DNA of 64,000 nt from Deltaproteobacteria bacterium UBA6601 (GTDB taxonomy: Bacteria; Myxococcota_A; UBA796; UBA9615): positions 54,352 to 118,351 of the forward strand of contig DJIF01000084.1 in assembly GCA_002433485.1 (NCBI GenBank). The letters run 5' to 3'. A program made the position numbers and the translations under genes. A model generated the notes under the pieces. The model did not search any database. It was not told the origin of the DNA and worked only from the letters and a program-made list of their open reading frames with translations. Within the stretch, counting starts at the first letter, position 1, and each line of letters begins with the position of its first letter. Of the stretch, positions 38,117 to 46,763 are shown piece after piece.

Positions 38117-38748
38117 GCCACGGTCTATTCATCAGCTTTGAAGGCATCGAAGGTTCAGGCAAGTCAACCCAGCTGAACCTGCTTAGAGACTGGCTCACTG
38201 AGCAGGGCCGCGAGGTAGTTTCCGTTCGTGAGCCTGGCAGTACTCCCATCGGTAACCGAATCCGCGGACTGTTGCTGGATCCGTCCGCGACTGAGATGTG
38301 CGAACACACCGAAATGCTGCTGTTTGCGGCTGCGCGGGCGCAGCTGGTGCGGCAGGTGATTCGACCGGCCCTCGCCCGCGGCGCTATGGTCCTCTGCGAT
38401 CGGTATCTGCACAGCAGCATCGCCTACCAGGGTTGGGCCCGCTCGCTCGGGCGAGAGCGCGTCATTCGGGTCAATGCCGAAGCGACCGACGGTCTGCTTC
38501 CCGATCAAGTCCTGCTGATCGATGTTCCGGTCCCGGTGGCCATGGAGCGAGCTCGAAAACGGGCTGGACTTGACCGCATTGAACAGGAAGACCTCACTTT
38601 TCACGAAGCGGTACGGCGCGGTTACCTGGCCGAACACGCCTGGGACCCCAGCCGAATCCAGCTGATCGACGGAGATCGAGATCAGAACAGCGTCCTGCTG
38701 GAGATCATCGAGCGCCTTGACAATGCCCTGTCCTCTCCGGAGGCCTGA
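38113..38748 (+). CDS. tmk: Thymidylate kinase
   Basis: Thymidylate kinase phosphorylates dTMP to dTDP. The 211-residue protein shows the P-loop FEGIEGSGKSTQ, the DRY-like motif VLCDRYLHSSIAYQG and the LID-proximal ERARKRAGLDRIE. I start at the ATG at 38113, in an ATGA overlap with the JAMM gene, rather than the ATG at 38098. The length is typical (about 205-215). tmk-holB adjacency is a common bacterial arrangement. Confidence 0.95.
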   Translation: MSHGLFISFEGIEGSGKSTQLNLLRDWLTEQGREVVSVREPGSTPIGNRIRGLLLDPSATEMCEHTEMLLFAAARAQLVRQVIRPALARGAMVLCDRYLHSSIAYQGWARSLGRERVIRVNAEATDGLLPDQVLLIDVPVPVAMERARKRAGLDRIEQEDLTFHEAVRRGYLAEHAWDPSRIQLIDGDRDQNSVLLEIIERLDNALSSPEA

Positions 38749-38750
38749 TA

Positions 38751-39737
38751 ATGTCCGCCTGGCAGAGGCTGATCGGCCATCAACGGATCACCCAGGCTCT
38801 CAAGCGGGCGGCCGAAAACAACAGTCCCCACCACGCTTACCTGATGCTCGGACCAACTGGCATCGGCAAAGACAGTGTCGCTCAGGTGTTCGCACGGGCA
38901 CTGCTCTGTGGGAGTAGCGGAGAACGTCCCTGTGACAACTGCAGTTGTTGCCGGAACACCCTGGCTGGCAGCCACCTGGACCTTCTCAGCCTGGCCCCTG
39001 AGCCGCCGTCCCGCAACATCAGCGTCGGCCAGGTCCGCGAGCTACAACGTCAGCTCGCCTATCGGCAAGCGGGAGTACGGTTCCGGGTAGTTATGATCAA
39101 CCCGGCCGGAGCCCTGGGCGTCGACGCTCAGAACAAGCTCCTTAAGACCCTCGAAGAGCCCCCAGCACAGACCGTTTTGATTCTGTGTGCACTGCATCCA
39201 GGCCAGTTGCTCCCCACCGTGCGTTCTCGCTGCCAAAAGCTCAACTTCGGCCCGGTCGCCAGCGAAGAGATCGAAGCCTGGCTGGTAGCTCAACATGACA
39301 CGGCCCAGCCAGCGGCTGAGCGAGCTGCCAACGCCGCCCGAGGCCTGCCAGGGAGAGCCCTGGAGCTTAGCGATCCGGAGCTGGATGAAGCCAGAAGCCA
39401 ACGACTGGGCAAGCTTGTTGCCTGCATAGAGGGCGACTCTGAAGCCATTGAACAGCTCCTGGCCCTGGTGCGCGGAAACCGAGAAGAGTCCGAACTCAGT
39501 CTTGAGCTACTCGAAGAACTGATTCGAGACGCAGCAGTACGGGCTAGCGGCGCCACCACCCGGCCCTATCACAGCGAGGTGCAGATCAGTCACGGCCCGC
39601 TGACCCTGCTGGGTCTGCCCCGGCTGAGTGAGCTGGTAGACGACATCGAAGTGGCACGCGGCCGCCTTCGCCGCTCCGTAGACTCGAGCGCACTGGTTGA
39701 GGACTTCCTGTTACGCCTGCACGGGGGGGCTGCGTGA
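38751..39737 (+). CDS. holB: DNA polymerase III delta-prime subunit
   Basis: HolB is a clamp-loader subunit of the replicative polymerase. The 328-residue protein has the AAA+ core with GPTGIGKDS as Walker A, a zinc-knuckle Cys set (CDNCSCCRNT), the KLLKTLEEPP motif, and the SRCQKL segment that stands at the sensor/arginine-finger position in this family. It starts two bases after tmk stops. Confidence 0.92.
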   Translation: MSAWQRLIGHQRITQALKRAAENNSPHHAYLMLGPTGIGKDSVAQVFARALLCGSSGERPCDNCSCCRNTLAGSHLDLLSLAPEPPSRNISVGQVRELQRQLAYRQAGVRFRVVMINPAGALGVDAQNKLLKTLEEPPAQTVLILCALHPGQLLPTVRSRCQKLNFGPVASEEIEAWLVAQHDTAQPAAERAANAARGLPGRALELSDPELDEARSQRLGKLVACIEGDSEAIEQLLALVRGNREESELSLELLEELIRDAAVRASGATTRPYHSEVQISHGPLTLLGLPRLSELVDDIEVARGRLRRSVDSSALVEDFLLRLHGGAA

Positions 39738-40126
39738 GCAGGCATTGGCTCAGGCTGTCTCAGACCGAGCTCACCAGGCTGGTCCCAGCCCGCCTGCCGC
39801 GCATCAACAAGCGAACTCGCACCGTCAAAGGTGGTAAGGACAAGGTCGTGGCAGCAGCTATCCTCCACCAGAGCTTCACCCGTCGCGACAAGCGCCAACA
39901 AAGAGAGCAGCTGCCAGCGCAACTCTGGGACCGGGACCTTAGCCGCGAGCCACCGGATTCAGCGGTAGACCTGGCTCCGCTGGTGCGACCGGCATTAGCC
40001 ATACTTGAAGCCCTGGACCTTAGCTCCAATCAAGGGCAGAACAACCATCAGAATCAACCCAACCAGAGAGGCCGATATAGGCGCCGAAAACCTGGCCCCG
40101 GCCGCTCCCGGAGAGAACAACCATGA
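39734..40126 (+). CDS. Basic protein of unknown function between holB and metG
   Basis: A GTG start overlaps the holB stop (GTGA) and the stop overlaps the metG start (ATGA), so this 130-residue frame is almost certainly translated. The N-terminal 90 residues are basic and probably helical (RLPRINKRTRTVKGGKDKVV, SFTRRDKRQQREQLPAQLW). The last 35 residues are disordered and rich in Gln, Asn, Arg and Pro (QGQNNHQNQPNQRGRYRRRK). I recognise no family. In many bacteria this position holds a PSP1/RicT gene, but this protein has no Cys and does not resemble it. Nucleic-acid binding is a guess from charge. Confidence 0.72.
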   Translation: MSRHWLRLSQTELTRLVPARLPRINKRTRTVKGGKDKVVAAAILHQSFTRRDKRQQREQLPAQLWDRDLSREPPDSAVDLAPLVRPALAILEALDLSSNQGQNNHQNQPNQRGRYRRRKPGPGRSRREQP

Positions 40127-41664
40127 GCGAAGGCTCGTTCTACATCACCACCGCCATCGACTACGTCAACGGCAGCCCCCACCTGGGCCACGCCTACGAG
40201 AAGATCACCACCGATGTAATTGCCCGTTGGCGACGGCTGCGCGGGGATCAAGTCCGCTTTCTTACCGGCACCGACGAGCACGGGATAAAGGTCGAGCGAA
40301 CCGCACGTGATGCAGGCCTCACGCCAAAGGACTACGTGGACCAGCTGGCACCCAGCTTCCAGCGAGCCTGGGATCAGCTCGACATCAGCTACGACCGCTT
40401 CATCCGCACCACTGACCCCGACCACGCGCGCAGCGTCGTACTGCTGCTTGAGCGCATCCGTGACAACGGCTACCTACGTGAAGGAAGCTATGAAGGTTGG
40501 TACTGCGAAGGCTGTGAGGCATTTAAGACCGAAAAGGACTTTGTGGACGGGCGCTGTCCGGAGCATCCCAACCGCGCGCCTCGCTGGCTGGAAGAAAGCA
40601 ACCTGTTCTTCGAGCTGAGTCGGTTTACCCAGCCCCTGTTGGAGCACATCGCCGCCAATCCAAGCTTCATTGAGCCCGAATTCCGTCGCAACGAAGTGCT
40701 CGGCCTGCTGCGCGAAGGCCTGGAAGACATCTCCATATCGCGCAGCGACGAGAGCGTCAGTTGGGGAATCCCAATCCCGTTCCGAGAAGGGACCGTGATC
40801 TACGTCTGGTTCGACGCTCTGATCAACTACCTGACTGGAGCAGGCTTCGGCAGCGATGCGGCGTTGTTCGAAGAACTCTGGCCCGCTGACCTGCACATCA
40901 TCGGCAAAGACATCGGTCGATTTCACTGCATCATCTGGCCAGCGATGCTGCTGGCGGCAGGATTACCGCTGCCGCATCAGGTCTTCCTGCACGGCTGGGT
41001 ACTCACTTCCGGTGAAAAAATGAGCAAGTCGACTGGCGTATCCATCGACCCCGAAGAGATGGCATCGACCTGGGGGGCTGACCCGCTACGCTACTTCCTG
41101 ACCTCGGAGGTCAGCTTTGGCCGCGATGGAGAATTCAGCTGGAAGCGCTTTGAAGAGGTCTACAACGCTCATCTGGCCAACGGTCTGGGCAACCTCCTGT
41201 CACGGGCTACAGGGATGGCCTTGAAGTACTTCGATAGCGTGCCCGATCCGAAAGGTCGCAGAGATTCTTTGCTGTCAGAGGTCTGCGAAAAGGCTACCGG
41301 CGAAGCCGCTCAGTGCTACGACCGACTGGAGCTACACCGGGCCACCGCCGCAGCCTGGCGAATCATCTCCAGCTGTAATGAACAGATCCAACACCGGGAG
41401 CCGTGGAAGATGGCCAAGAATCCGGACCAGCGCGGGGACCTGGCCGAATTTCTCTACGCTGTGCTGGAGTCGCTGCGAATAGCGATGATCTTGCTGAGCC
41501 CGGTCATCCCCAACAAAGCAGGTGAGTGCCTGAAAGCCATGGGCTGCGAGCAGGCCCAGAGCTTCGCCGCTGACTGTCGCTGGGGAGGGCTCAAAGCAGG
41601 CGCACCGCTACAGAAGCCTGCACCGCTGTTTCCCCGTATCGAAGCCAAGGCGCCAGCGAGCTAG
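40123..41664 (+). CDS. metG: Methionyl-tRNA synthetase
   Basis: MetG charges tRNA-Met. The 513-residue class I enzyme shows the HIGH motif as HLGH (GSPHLGHAYEK), the zinc-site region WYCEGCEAFK, and KMSKS in SGEKMSKSTGV. It lacks the C-terminal Trbp111-like tRNA-binding domain, as do MetRS of about this size. The ATG overlaps the preceding gene by 4 bases. It ends the plus-strand run. Confidence 0.95.
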   Translation: MSEGSFYITTAIDYVNGSPHLGHAYEKITTDVIARWRRLRGDQVRFLTGTDEHGIKVERTARDAGLTPKDYVDQLAPSFQRAWDQLDISYDRFIRTTDPDHARSVVLLLERIRDNGYLREGSYEGWYCEGCEAFKTEKDFVDGRCPEHPNRAPRWLEESNLFFELSRFTQPLLEHIAANPSFIEPEFRRNEVLGLLREGLEDISISRSDESVSWGIPIPFREGTVIYVWFDALINYLTGAGFGSDAALFEELWPADLHIIGKDIGRFHCIIWPAMLLAAGLPLPHQVFLHGWVLTSGEKMSKSTGVSIDPEEMASTWGADPLRYFLTSEVSFGRDGEFSWKRFEEVYNAHLANGLGNLLSRATGMALKYFDSVPDPKGRRDSLLSEVCEKATGEAAQCYDRLELHRATAAAWRIISSCNEQIQHREPWKMAKNPDQRGDLAEFLYAVLESLRIAMILLSPVIPNKAGECLKAMGCEQAQSFAADCRWGGLKAGAPLQKPAPLFPRIEAKAPAS

Positions 41665-41773
41665 CGACCCTCAACGGGCGCAGTACAGAAGCGGCCAAGC
41701 GCTACACCCAAGCAAACAGCAGCCAGGGCCCCGATCGCAACAGCGCAAGGCCCCTTCAGCGTTCGCGAGTGAA

Positions 41774-41944
41774 CTACTCGCTCTTCTTTTTCTTCGCAGC
41801 TGCTTTCGCCGGAGCAGGCTGCTCCTTATGAATGAGGAAGCTCGGAGTCGTGCCCTTGCTTTGCAGGGCCTTCTTCCGGGCGGCACCCATTCTGGCGCGC
41901 TTACGCCGACGAATGCTGGAGGTCTTCTTAGTTAGGGAAGCCAT
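41774..41944 (-). CDS. Small very basic protein, 56 residues
   Basis: A short frame opens at the ATG at 41944, with AGGAGA seven bases upstream, and ends at 41774. The product starts MASLTKKTSSIRRRKRARMG, continues with AARKKALQSKGTTPSFLI and ends in an Ala/Lys tail (AKAAAKKKKSE). About one third of residues are Lys or Arg. The strong ribosome-binding site and consistent codon use make it convincing. I cannot name a family; a ribosome- or nucleic-acid-associated role is a guess from charge alone. The 109 bases between it and metG show no clear terminator. Confidence 0.7.
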   Translation of the reverse strand: MASLTKKTSSIRRRKRARMGAARKKALQSKGTTPSFLIHKEQPAPAKAAAKKKKSE

Positions 41945-41990
41945 GACGTCTCCTGAAGGCGACGGAATGTAAAAGGCTCACAGGCTTCTG

Positions 41991-42836
41991 TCAACAGTTG
42001 CCTAGCGGGCGGCGATGCTCAATGGCTGGAAGCTCGCCACGGATCCGCTCTGTGCGACTACCATCAAGGTGTGCAAGCAACAGGCCCGGCTGGTCACTCA
42101 GGCTCGCCTGGACAGTGCCCCAGGGGTCGACCACCATCGAATGCCCGAAGCTTTCTCTACTGCGATTGTGATGACCGCACTGATCAATTGCCACCACCCA
42201 ACACTGCTGCTCGATTGCCCTTGCCCTGAGCAGCAGCTCCCAGTGGGCCCTGCCGGTATGAGCGGTAAAGGCTGCAGGAACCATGAAGACCCGGGCCCCG
42301 GCCTGACGCAGCAACTCGTACAGAAGCGGAAAACGCAGGTCATAGCAGACAGTGAGGCCAGCTGGGCCAAGGGGGCTGTCGACCACCACCAACTCGTTAC
42401 CCGGCCGTACCGTGGCGCTCTCGAGAAAGGTCGGCCCTTCCGTCATGTCAATGTCGAACAGGTGCAGCTTGCGGTAGACCGCCACCAGCTCTCCGGAGGC
42501 ATCAATCACCGGCGCAGTGTTGTAGACGCGTCCCGGCTCATCGCTCTGTTCAGCAAAGGAGCCGGCAAAGATCCAGACCCCCAACTGGGCCGCCAGTTCA
42601 CGCATTGCCGAGACCGAAGGGCCTGCCAGGGTCTCAGCACCGGCAACCTTAGCGGCATCCCTACCGATGAACGGCCACATCTCCGGAAGGCAGATCACCT
42701 CCGCCCCTTGCTGCGCCGCGCTACGCACCATCTCTCTGACACAAGCGAGGTTGTGCTTCCGGTCCGCTGTCGCACAGATCTGAACAGCGGCAATCAGCAC
42801 TGCTGGCGCGCCAGCGGCCAAGGCTCCTGACGTCAC
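41991..42836 (-). CDS. Carbon-nitrogen hydrolase, Nit1-like
   Basis: The 281-residue protein belongs to the nitrilase superfamily and shows the full Glu-Lys-Cys triad: ICLPEMW, YRKLHLFDI and TVCYDLRFP. The sequence around the Cys and the FAGSFAE and YRKLHLFDID segments fit the Nit1/NitFhit branch, whose characterised members hydrolyse deaminated glutathione; omega-amidase (Nit2) is the alternative. Its GTG start overlaps the GCS2 ligase gene by 4 bases, which links it to gamma-glutamyl metabolism. Confidence 0.85.
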   Translation of the reverse strand: MTSGALAAGAPAVLIAAVQICATADRKHNLACVREMVRSAAQQGAEVICLPEMWPFIGRDAAKVAGAETLAGPSVSAMRELAAQLGVWIFAGSFAEQSDEPGRVYNTAPVIDASGELVAVYRKLHLFDIDMTEGPTFLESATVRPGNELVVVDSPLGPAGLTVCYDLRFPLLYELLRQAGARVFMVPAAFTAHTGRAHWELLLRARAIEQQCWVVAIDQCGHHNRSRESFGHSMVVDPWGTVQASLSDQPGLLLAHLDGSRTERIRGELPAIEHRRPLGNC

Positions 42837-44014
42837 TCAGAGCTCCCTACAATCGGCCGCTCGGCTTCCACGGTCTCTTCTGTCTCCGAACCCTCATAGA
42901 CCCCCTCACGGGTCTCCTCGACCACGTTGTCAACAACCGCAGACAGCTCTCCACCGCTCTCTTCAAAGACGCGCAGTTGCCGCTCCGCCGAGGTGCCATC
43001 CTTCAGGATCTTCAGACAATACTCGGCCTCTTGTCGTGACCCCAACTGGTCAAGCACAGGATCAAGAAAAACCAACAACTCATCGAGAAGGCAAGAGAAA
43101 TCCACCTCTCTTCGTTTGCCGAAATCAATCAGCTTGCCGCGAACACCGTGCCGCATGGCACGCCACTTGTTCTCCTCAATGAGCGCGCGGGGATACTGCC
43201 GCCAGCCCAGGTTTTCTTCCCGCAACTGGCGCAACCGCACCACAATGGCCTGGACCAGAGCAGTGATACAGAGGGTTTCCTCCACCCGAGTCGTCAGATC
43301 GCAGATGCGGAATTCAACTGTCGGATATTTATGGTGCGCTCGAATGTCCCACCAGATCTTGCCAGCGTCCTCGATGCAACCGGTCTCAAGCAACACATCA
43401 AGATGACGCTTTAGCTCCTGATGAGAGCGAAACTTGGACGGGATCCCGGTACGCGGAAAGCGCCGAAAGACCCCCGAGCGGGTCGACATCAAGCCCGACC
43501 GCCGGCCCAACCAGAACGGCGAGGACGAGGACAACGCCAACAGGTGAGGCAGGAAATAACGAGCCTCATTCATGACCTCCACTGCGGCATCCGGGGTGGG
43601 CACCCCAACATGCACATGGAGTCCAAAGATAAGATTGCCGCGTGCAACGTCCTGCATGTCATCGACGATCTGCTGATAACGTTTGCGGCGGGTGATGCGC
43701 TGGTCCTTCCAATCGGAAAACGGGTGAGTACCCATTGCTGCGATGGTCGCCCCGCTATTTTCCGCATCACGGATGATCATCCGGCGCAGCCGACAGACAT
43801 CGCGGCGAACGTCGGCAATGTTTCGGCATACCGGCGTGGCGACTTCGACCACGCTCTGATGTAGTTCCGGCTGAAACATCAGGTTCTCGCCAATGGCACG
43901 AGCCCCCTTAGCCATCCGCATCAGGGTATGAATGTGCGACTTCAGAGCGCGCGTCTCCGGGTCAACGATGGCGTACTCTTCTTCAACGCCCAACGTGTAT
44001 TCGTGATCGCTCAT
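42833..44014 (-). CDS. GCS2-family carboxylate-amine ligase, YbdK-like
   Basis: The 393-residue protein fits the YbdK / plant-type glutamate-cysteine ligase family (GCS2), which joins a carboxylate to an amine with ATP. Motifs include LGVEEEYAIVDPET at the N-terminus, ATPVCRNI, GLHVHVGVP and the RAHHKYPTVEFRICDLTTRV block. E. coli YbdK has weak gamma-glutamylcysteine synthetase activity; true substrates of most members are unknown. It begins 136 bases after the ATP-grasp gene and overlaps the Nit gene. Confidence 0.85.
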   Translation of the reverse strand: MSDHEYTLGVEEEYAIVDPETRALKSHIHTLMRMAKGARAIGENLMFQPELHQSVVEVATPVCRNIADVRRDVCRLRRMIIRDAENSGATIAAMGTHPFSDWKDQRITRRKRYQQIVDDMQDVARGNLIFGLHVHVGVPTPDAAVEVMNEARYFLPHLLALSSSSPFWLGRRSGLMSTRSGVFRRFPRTGIPSKFRSHQELKRHLDVLLETGCIEDAGKIWWDIRAHHKYPTVEFRICDLTTRVEETLCITALVQAIVVRLRQLREENLGWRQYPRALIEENKWRAMRHGVRGKLIDFGKRREVDFSCLLDELLVFLDPVLDQLGSRQEAEYCLKILKDGTSAERQLRVFEESGGELSAVVDNVVEETREGVYEGSETEETVEAERPIVGSSE

Positions 44015-44150
44015 CTACTCAGCTACTCCCTCCAGCCAGGACCAGAACTTCCATGGCCTGATCCTAGCCAAGATCCTAACTGCGATGGGCAATGGGTTCG
44101 TCGATTCCCGAAATCAAACGGGCCGACCCACAATTCCAGCATCGTCCCCA

Positions 44151-45494
44151 TCAGCTCTCAACCACGAAGGTGGGAACCATCCCACCTCCTGCAGTGACGT
44201 TGGCCAGCTCGCCACCGGCGAGCCGGGTCAGGAAACCGCCAACTTTCCCCCGAAACAAGAACGGGTCCCGATCAACCAGAAAATCCGCAGTCCCGCCGCT
44301 GGCATCCATCAACGGGAAGCTCATGCTGTGGACAGGAACCCGGCACTGGACCACATGCGGCCTGCGCAGGGCGGCCTCAATGACCTCATCCCAGCGAGCC
44401 TCAGACACAGCCCAACCCAGACAAACTCCATGTCCTCCATAGTCCTCGTCGGGTTTGATCACCAACTCAGAACGATGCGCCCGTACGAAACTGATCAGGT
44501 CGACATCGTCGCCTTTTGGGCCCTGCGTTAACCCGGGTGCCACCAATCGAGTCCAGGGCACATGCTGCCTTATGACCGCCAACTCCTCAGCGCTGAAACG
44601 CAGTTCAATGGAAGGATCCGTCAGATAGGCAAACAAGCGCTTTCTATGCAGCAGATGAGCGCGAAAGGGGTTGACCATGCAGACTGCTCTTGAAGTCACC
44701 GCAGAGGTCAGCGCTGCCACCTCCTGGGGCCGGGCCAGGCAGTCTTCCAGCAGGACCCTGCGATACACCAGATCGATGCGACGACCGGCGGCATAGAGCC
44801 GGCCCGAGCGGTACTCCAAGTCTCTCGGGTCCGCAACCACCGTGGGATAGCCGACTCGACTGAAGGCGTCAGACAGAAGCCGAAACTCCGCTTCGGTAGG
44901 GCTATCCCGCCAATCCACAATGGCAATCCGCGGCTTACCAGCGCCCCTGCCCCACTCATTGTAGGTCGTAAGCAATGCTCTAAGCAGCACTCCTGTGACC
45001 CGCAACGGCCAGACTTCGGCACGCTGCCGTAGGGTCTTCATAGCGGCAAAGCCATCAAACATGCGTGCCAGGACATCGTGGTATGCGATCCCAGCGGGCG
45101 CCTCAGCGTTAAGCTCAACAAAGCTAAACGCTGAGGATGTGGCAAAGGCATCAAGGCGAGTTGTAATCCCAAGCCGATCAAAGCCAGGATCAATCCGTAC
45201 CAGGGCCATGGTCTCGGGCGGCAGGTCCAGAACCTGAGCAGCGTCTTCGGCAGAGAGCAGCCAGGCACGAACCTTACGGATCGCAGTCGCAACCTGACCA
45301 CAGACCCGCTTGAGTCGCTCGAGTTCGGGCCGCGACACAAAAGCGGGCCGCAACACCTTGCATAGCGGCCGATCAGCAAAACTGGCGCCATGCTTGAGCT
45401 GCCAGGACTCAAGCGCCGCGCAACCAGGACCATCGAGCGCAGGATCGCGCCGCACCTCCTCGTCCCACTCCGACAGCAGCTGTTTCATTTCCAT
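44151..45494 (-). CDS. ATP-grasp protein, probably circularly permuted
   Basis: This 447-residue protein has features of circularly permuted ATP-grasp ligases: an N-terminal helical part, VNPFRAHLLHRKRLFAYLTD, the nucleotide-binding strand ELVIKPDEDYGGHGVCLG, and a final VDRDPFLFRGKVGGFLTR with GGELANVTAGGG. These ligases usually couple ATP hydrolysis to peptide or amide bond formation. Such proteins are known to co-occur with GCS2 amidoligases. The specific family and substrate cannot be named by reading. It is the first gene of the three-gene minus-strand cluster. Confidence 0.72.
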   Translation of the reverse strand: MEMKQLLSEWDEEVRRDPALDGPGCAALESWQLKHGASFADRPLCKVLRPAFVSRPELERLKRVCGQVATAIRKVRAWLLSAEDAAQVLDLPPETMALVRIDPGFDRLGITTRLDAFATSSAFSFVELNAEAPAGIAYHDVLARMFDGFAAMKTLRQRAEVWPLRVTGVLLRALLTTYNEWGRGAGKPRIAIVDWRDSPTEAEFRLLSDAFSRVGYPTVVADPRDLEYRSGRLYAAGRRIDLVYRRVLLEDCLARPQEVAALTSAVTSRAVCMVNPFRAHLLHRKRLFAYLTDPSIELRFSAEELAVIRQHVPWTRLVAPGLTQGPKGDDVDLISFVRAHRSELVIKPDEDYGGHGVCLGWAVSEARWDEVIEAALRRPHVVQCRVPVHSMSFPLMDASGGTADFLVDRDPFLFRGKVGGFLTRLAGGELANVTAGGGMVPTFVVES

Positions 45495-45579
45495 AGCTCA
45501 AACTCGATTGTGAAGCATTCCGCCCGCTAACACAGCACTGTCAATAAGGTTTCTTAGCAACTGCGGCCACAAACTTAAG

Positions 45580-45608
45580 TTGACCTCACAGCATCAGCGG
45601 TGATACCT
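45580..45608 (+). promoter_or_regulatory. Very weak candidate promoter for the PP-loop gene
   Basis: TTGACC at 45580-45585 and ATACCT at 45603-45608 (spacing 17; GATACC at spacing 16 is equally possible) lie just before the ATG at 45618 in the 123-base divergent gap. The match is poor and would leave a very short leader. Confidence 0.2.
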
Positions 45609-45617
45609 GGGCTGTAA

Positions 45618-46742
45618 ATGAGCAACACCGTACGAATTGACGAACGACTCCGCGAACACCTGGAGCGTGGCATCACCCCGCGCCTCGACGAAAACGGGCG
45701 CCAGGTCCGCTGCCTGCTCATGTACTCGGGCGGCCTCGACAGCACCCTTGCCGGCATCCTGCTGCGATTGCAGGGAATCGATGTAGTAGCCATCAACTGC
45801 TTCACCGGCTTCTGCCTCACCGACCACAAGCGCAAGATGGGCCACGAGCGCCGCGATGGCAGCCGATATCAGAATGAGGCCATCGTGGGCGCCGCAGGAC
45901 TACAGATACCGGTCGAGGTAGTTGACGTTCGAGAAGGCTACCTCAAGGTCCTCACGGAGCCCAGACACGGCTGGGGCAGCGCGGTGAATCCGTGCATCGA
46001 CTGCCGCATCCATATGCTGAGCCATGCCAGCCGCGAACTGCTCGAAGAATATGACGCCCACTTCATTGCGACCGGCGAAGTCCTCGGACAGCGCCCCATG
46101 ACGCAGATGAAAAGACAGATGAAGATTATCGAGAGGGAAAGCGGCCTCGAGGGCATGGTCGTTCGACCTCTCTGTCAGGTCGCCCTGGAAGAAAGCATTC
46201 CGGAACAAAAGGGCTGGGTCGACCGAGACAGTCTGCTGGGCATCAATGGCCGCGGCCGCAAGGAGCAGATCCGACTGGCCGAAGCCTTCGGCGTCCTCGA
46301 CTATCCTCAGCCTGCCGGGGGCTGCTGCTTCCTCACCGACGGCAACTATGGGCGCCGCTTAAAAGACACCATTGTCCACCTGGGCGAGAAGGATTTGGAT
46401 TTCGATGACGTGCTCGTCCTCAAGGTCGGGCGCCACTTCAGGCTACCCGACGGCAACAAGCTGATCGTAGGCCGTAATCAGGAGGAAAACGAGCTACTCC
46501 GCAGCTACTGGCACCTGGGCCTGTTCCTGGCAGTAAACGGGCACCCAGGCCCGCTGGCTCTGTACCTTGGCCGCCCCGAGAGCGACGACCTGGACCTGGC
46601 GCTGCGCATTGTTGCTCGCTACTCCGACTGTCCCGCAGATGAGGAAGTCCAACTCCGCATGATGAGTGGGGAAGACGTCACAGGCACCCGCCCCGCCACA
46701 CCTTGCAGCCGGGGTGACGAGCGCGCCTGGCAGATTCTCTAA
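45618..46742 (+). CDS. PP-loop ATPase, tRNA thiouridylase-like
   Basis: The 374-residue protein begins with a PP-loop ATP-pyrophosphatase domain (SGGLDS at 37-42). It contains NPCIDC (C126, C129) and ATGEVLGQRPMTQ, the pattern of tRNA thiolation enzymes related to MnmA and ThiI that adenylate the target base or transfer sulfur. A C-terminal part (GRHFRLPDGNKLIVGRN) resembles the extra domain seen in COG0482-like proteins of delta-type bacteria and archaea. It is not a canonical MnmA. The modified position is unknown. It is divergent from the ATP-grasp gene and convergent with folC. Confidence 0.78.
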   Translation: MSNTVRIDERLREHLERGITPRLDENGRQVRCLLMYSGGLDSTLAGILLRLQGIDVVAINCFTGFCLTDHKRKMGHERRDGSRYQNEAIVGAAGLQIPVEVVDVREGYLKVLTEPRHGWGSAVNPCIDCRIHMLSHASRELLEEYDAHFIATGEVLGQRPMTQMKRQMKIIERESGLEGMVVRPLCQVALEESIPEQKGWVDRDSLLGINGRGRKEQIRLAEAFGVLDYPQPAGGCCFLTDGNYGRRLKDTIVHLGEKDLDFDDVLVLKVGRHFRLPDGNKLIVGRNQEENELLRSYWHLGLFLAVNGHPGPLALYLGRPESDDLDLALRIVARYSDCPADEEVQLRMMSGEDVTGTRPATPCSRGDERAWQIL

Positions 46743-46763
46743 GACCGGCGCGCGCCAGCAGCC

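Noticed and set aside
41671..41886. 71-residue minus-strand frame after metG
   Set aside because: Overlaps, in another phase, the small basic gene at 41774-41944, which has a strong ribosome-binding site.
46743..46763. GGCGCGCGCC palindrome between the PP-loop and folC genes as a terminator
   Set aside because: The palindrome has no loop and no T-run, so it does not fit an intrinsic terminator.
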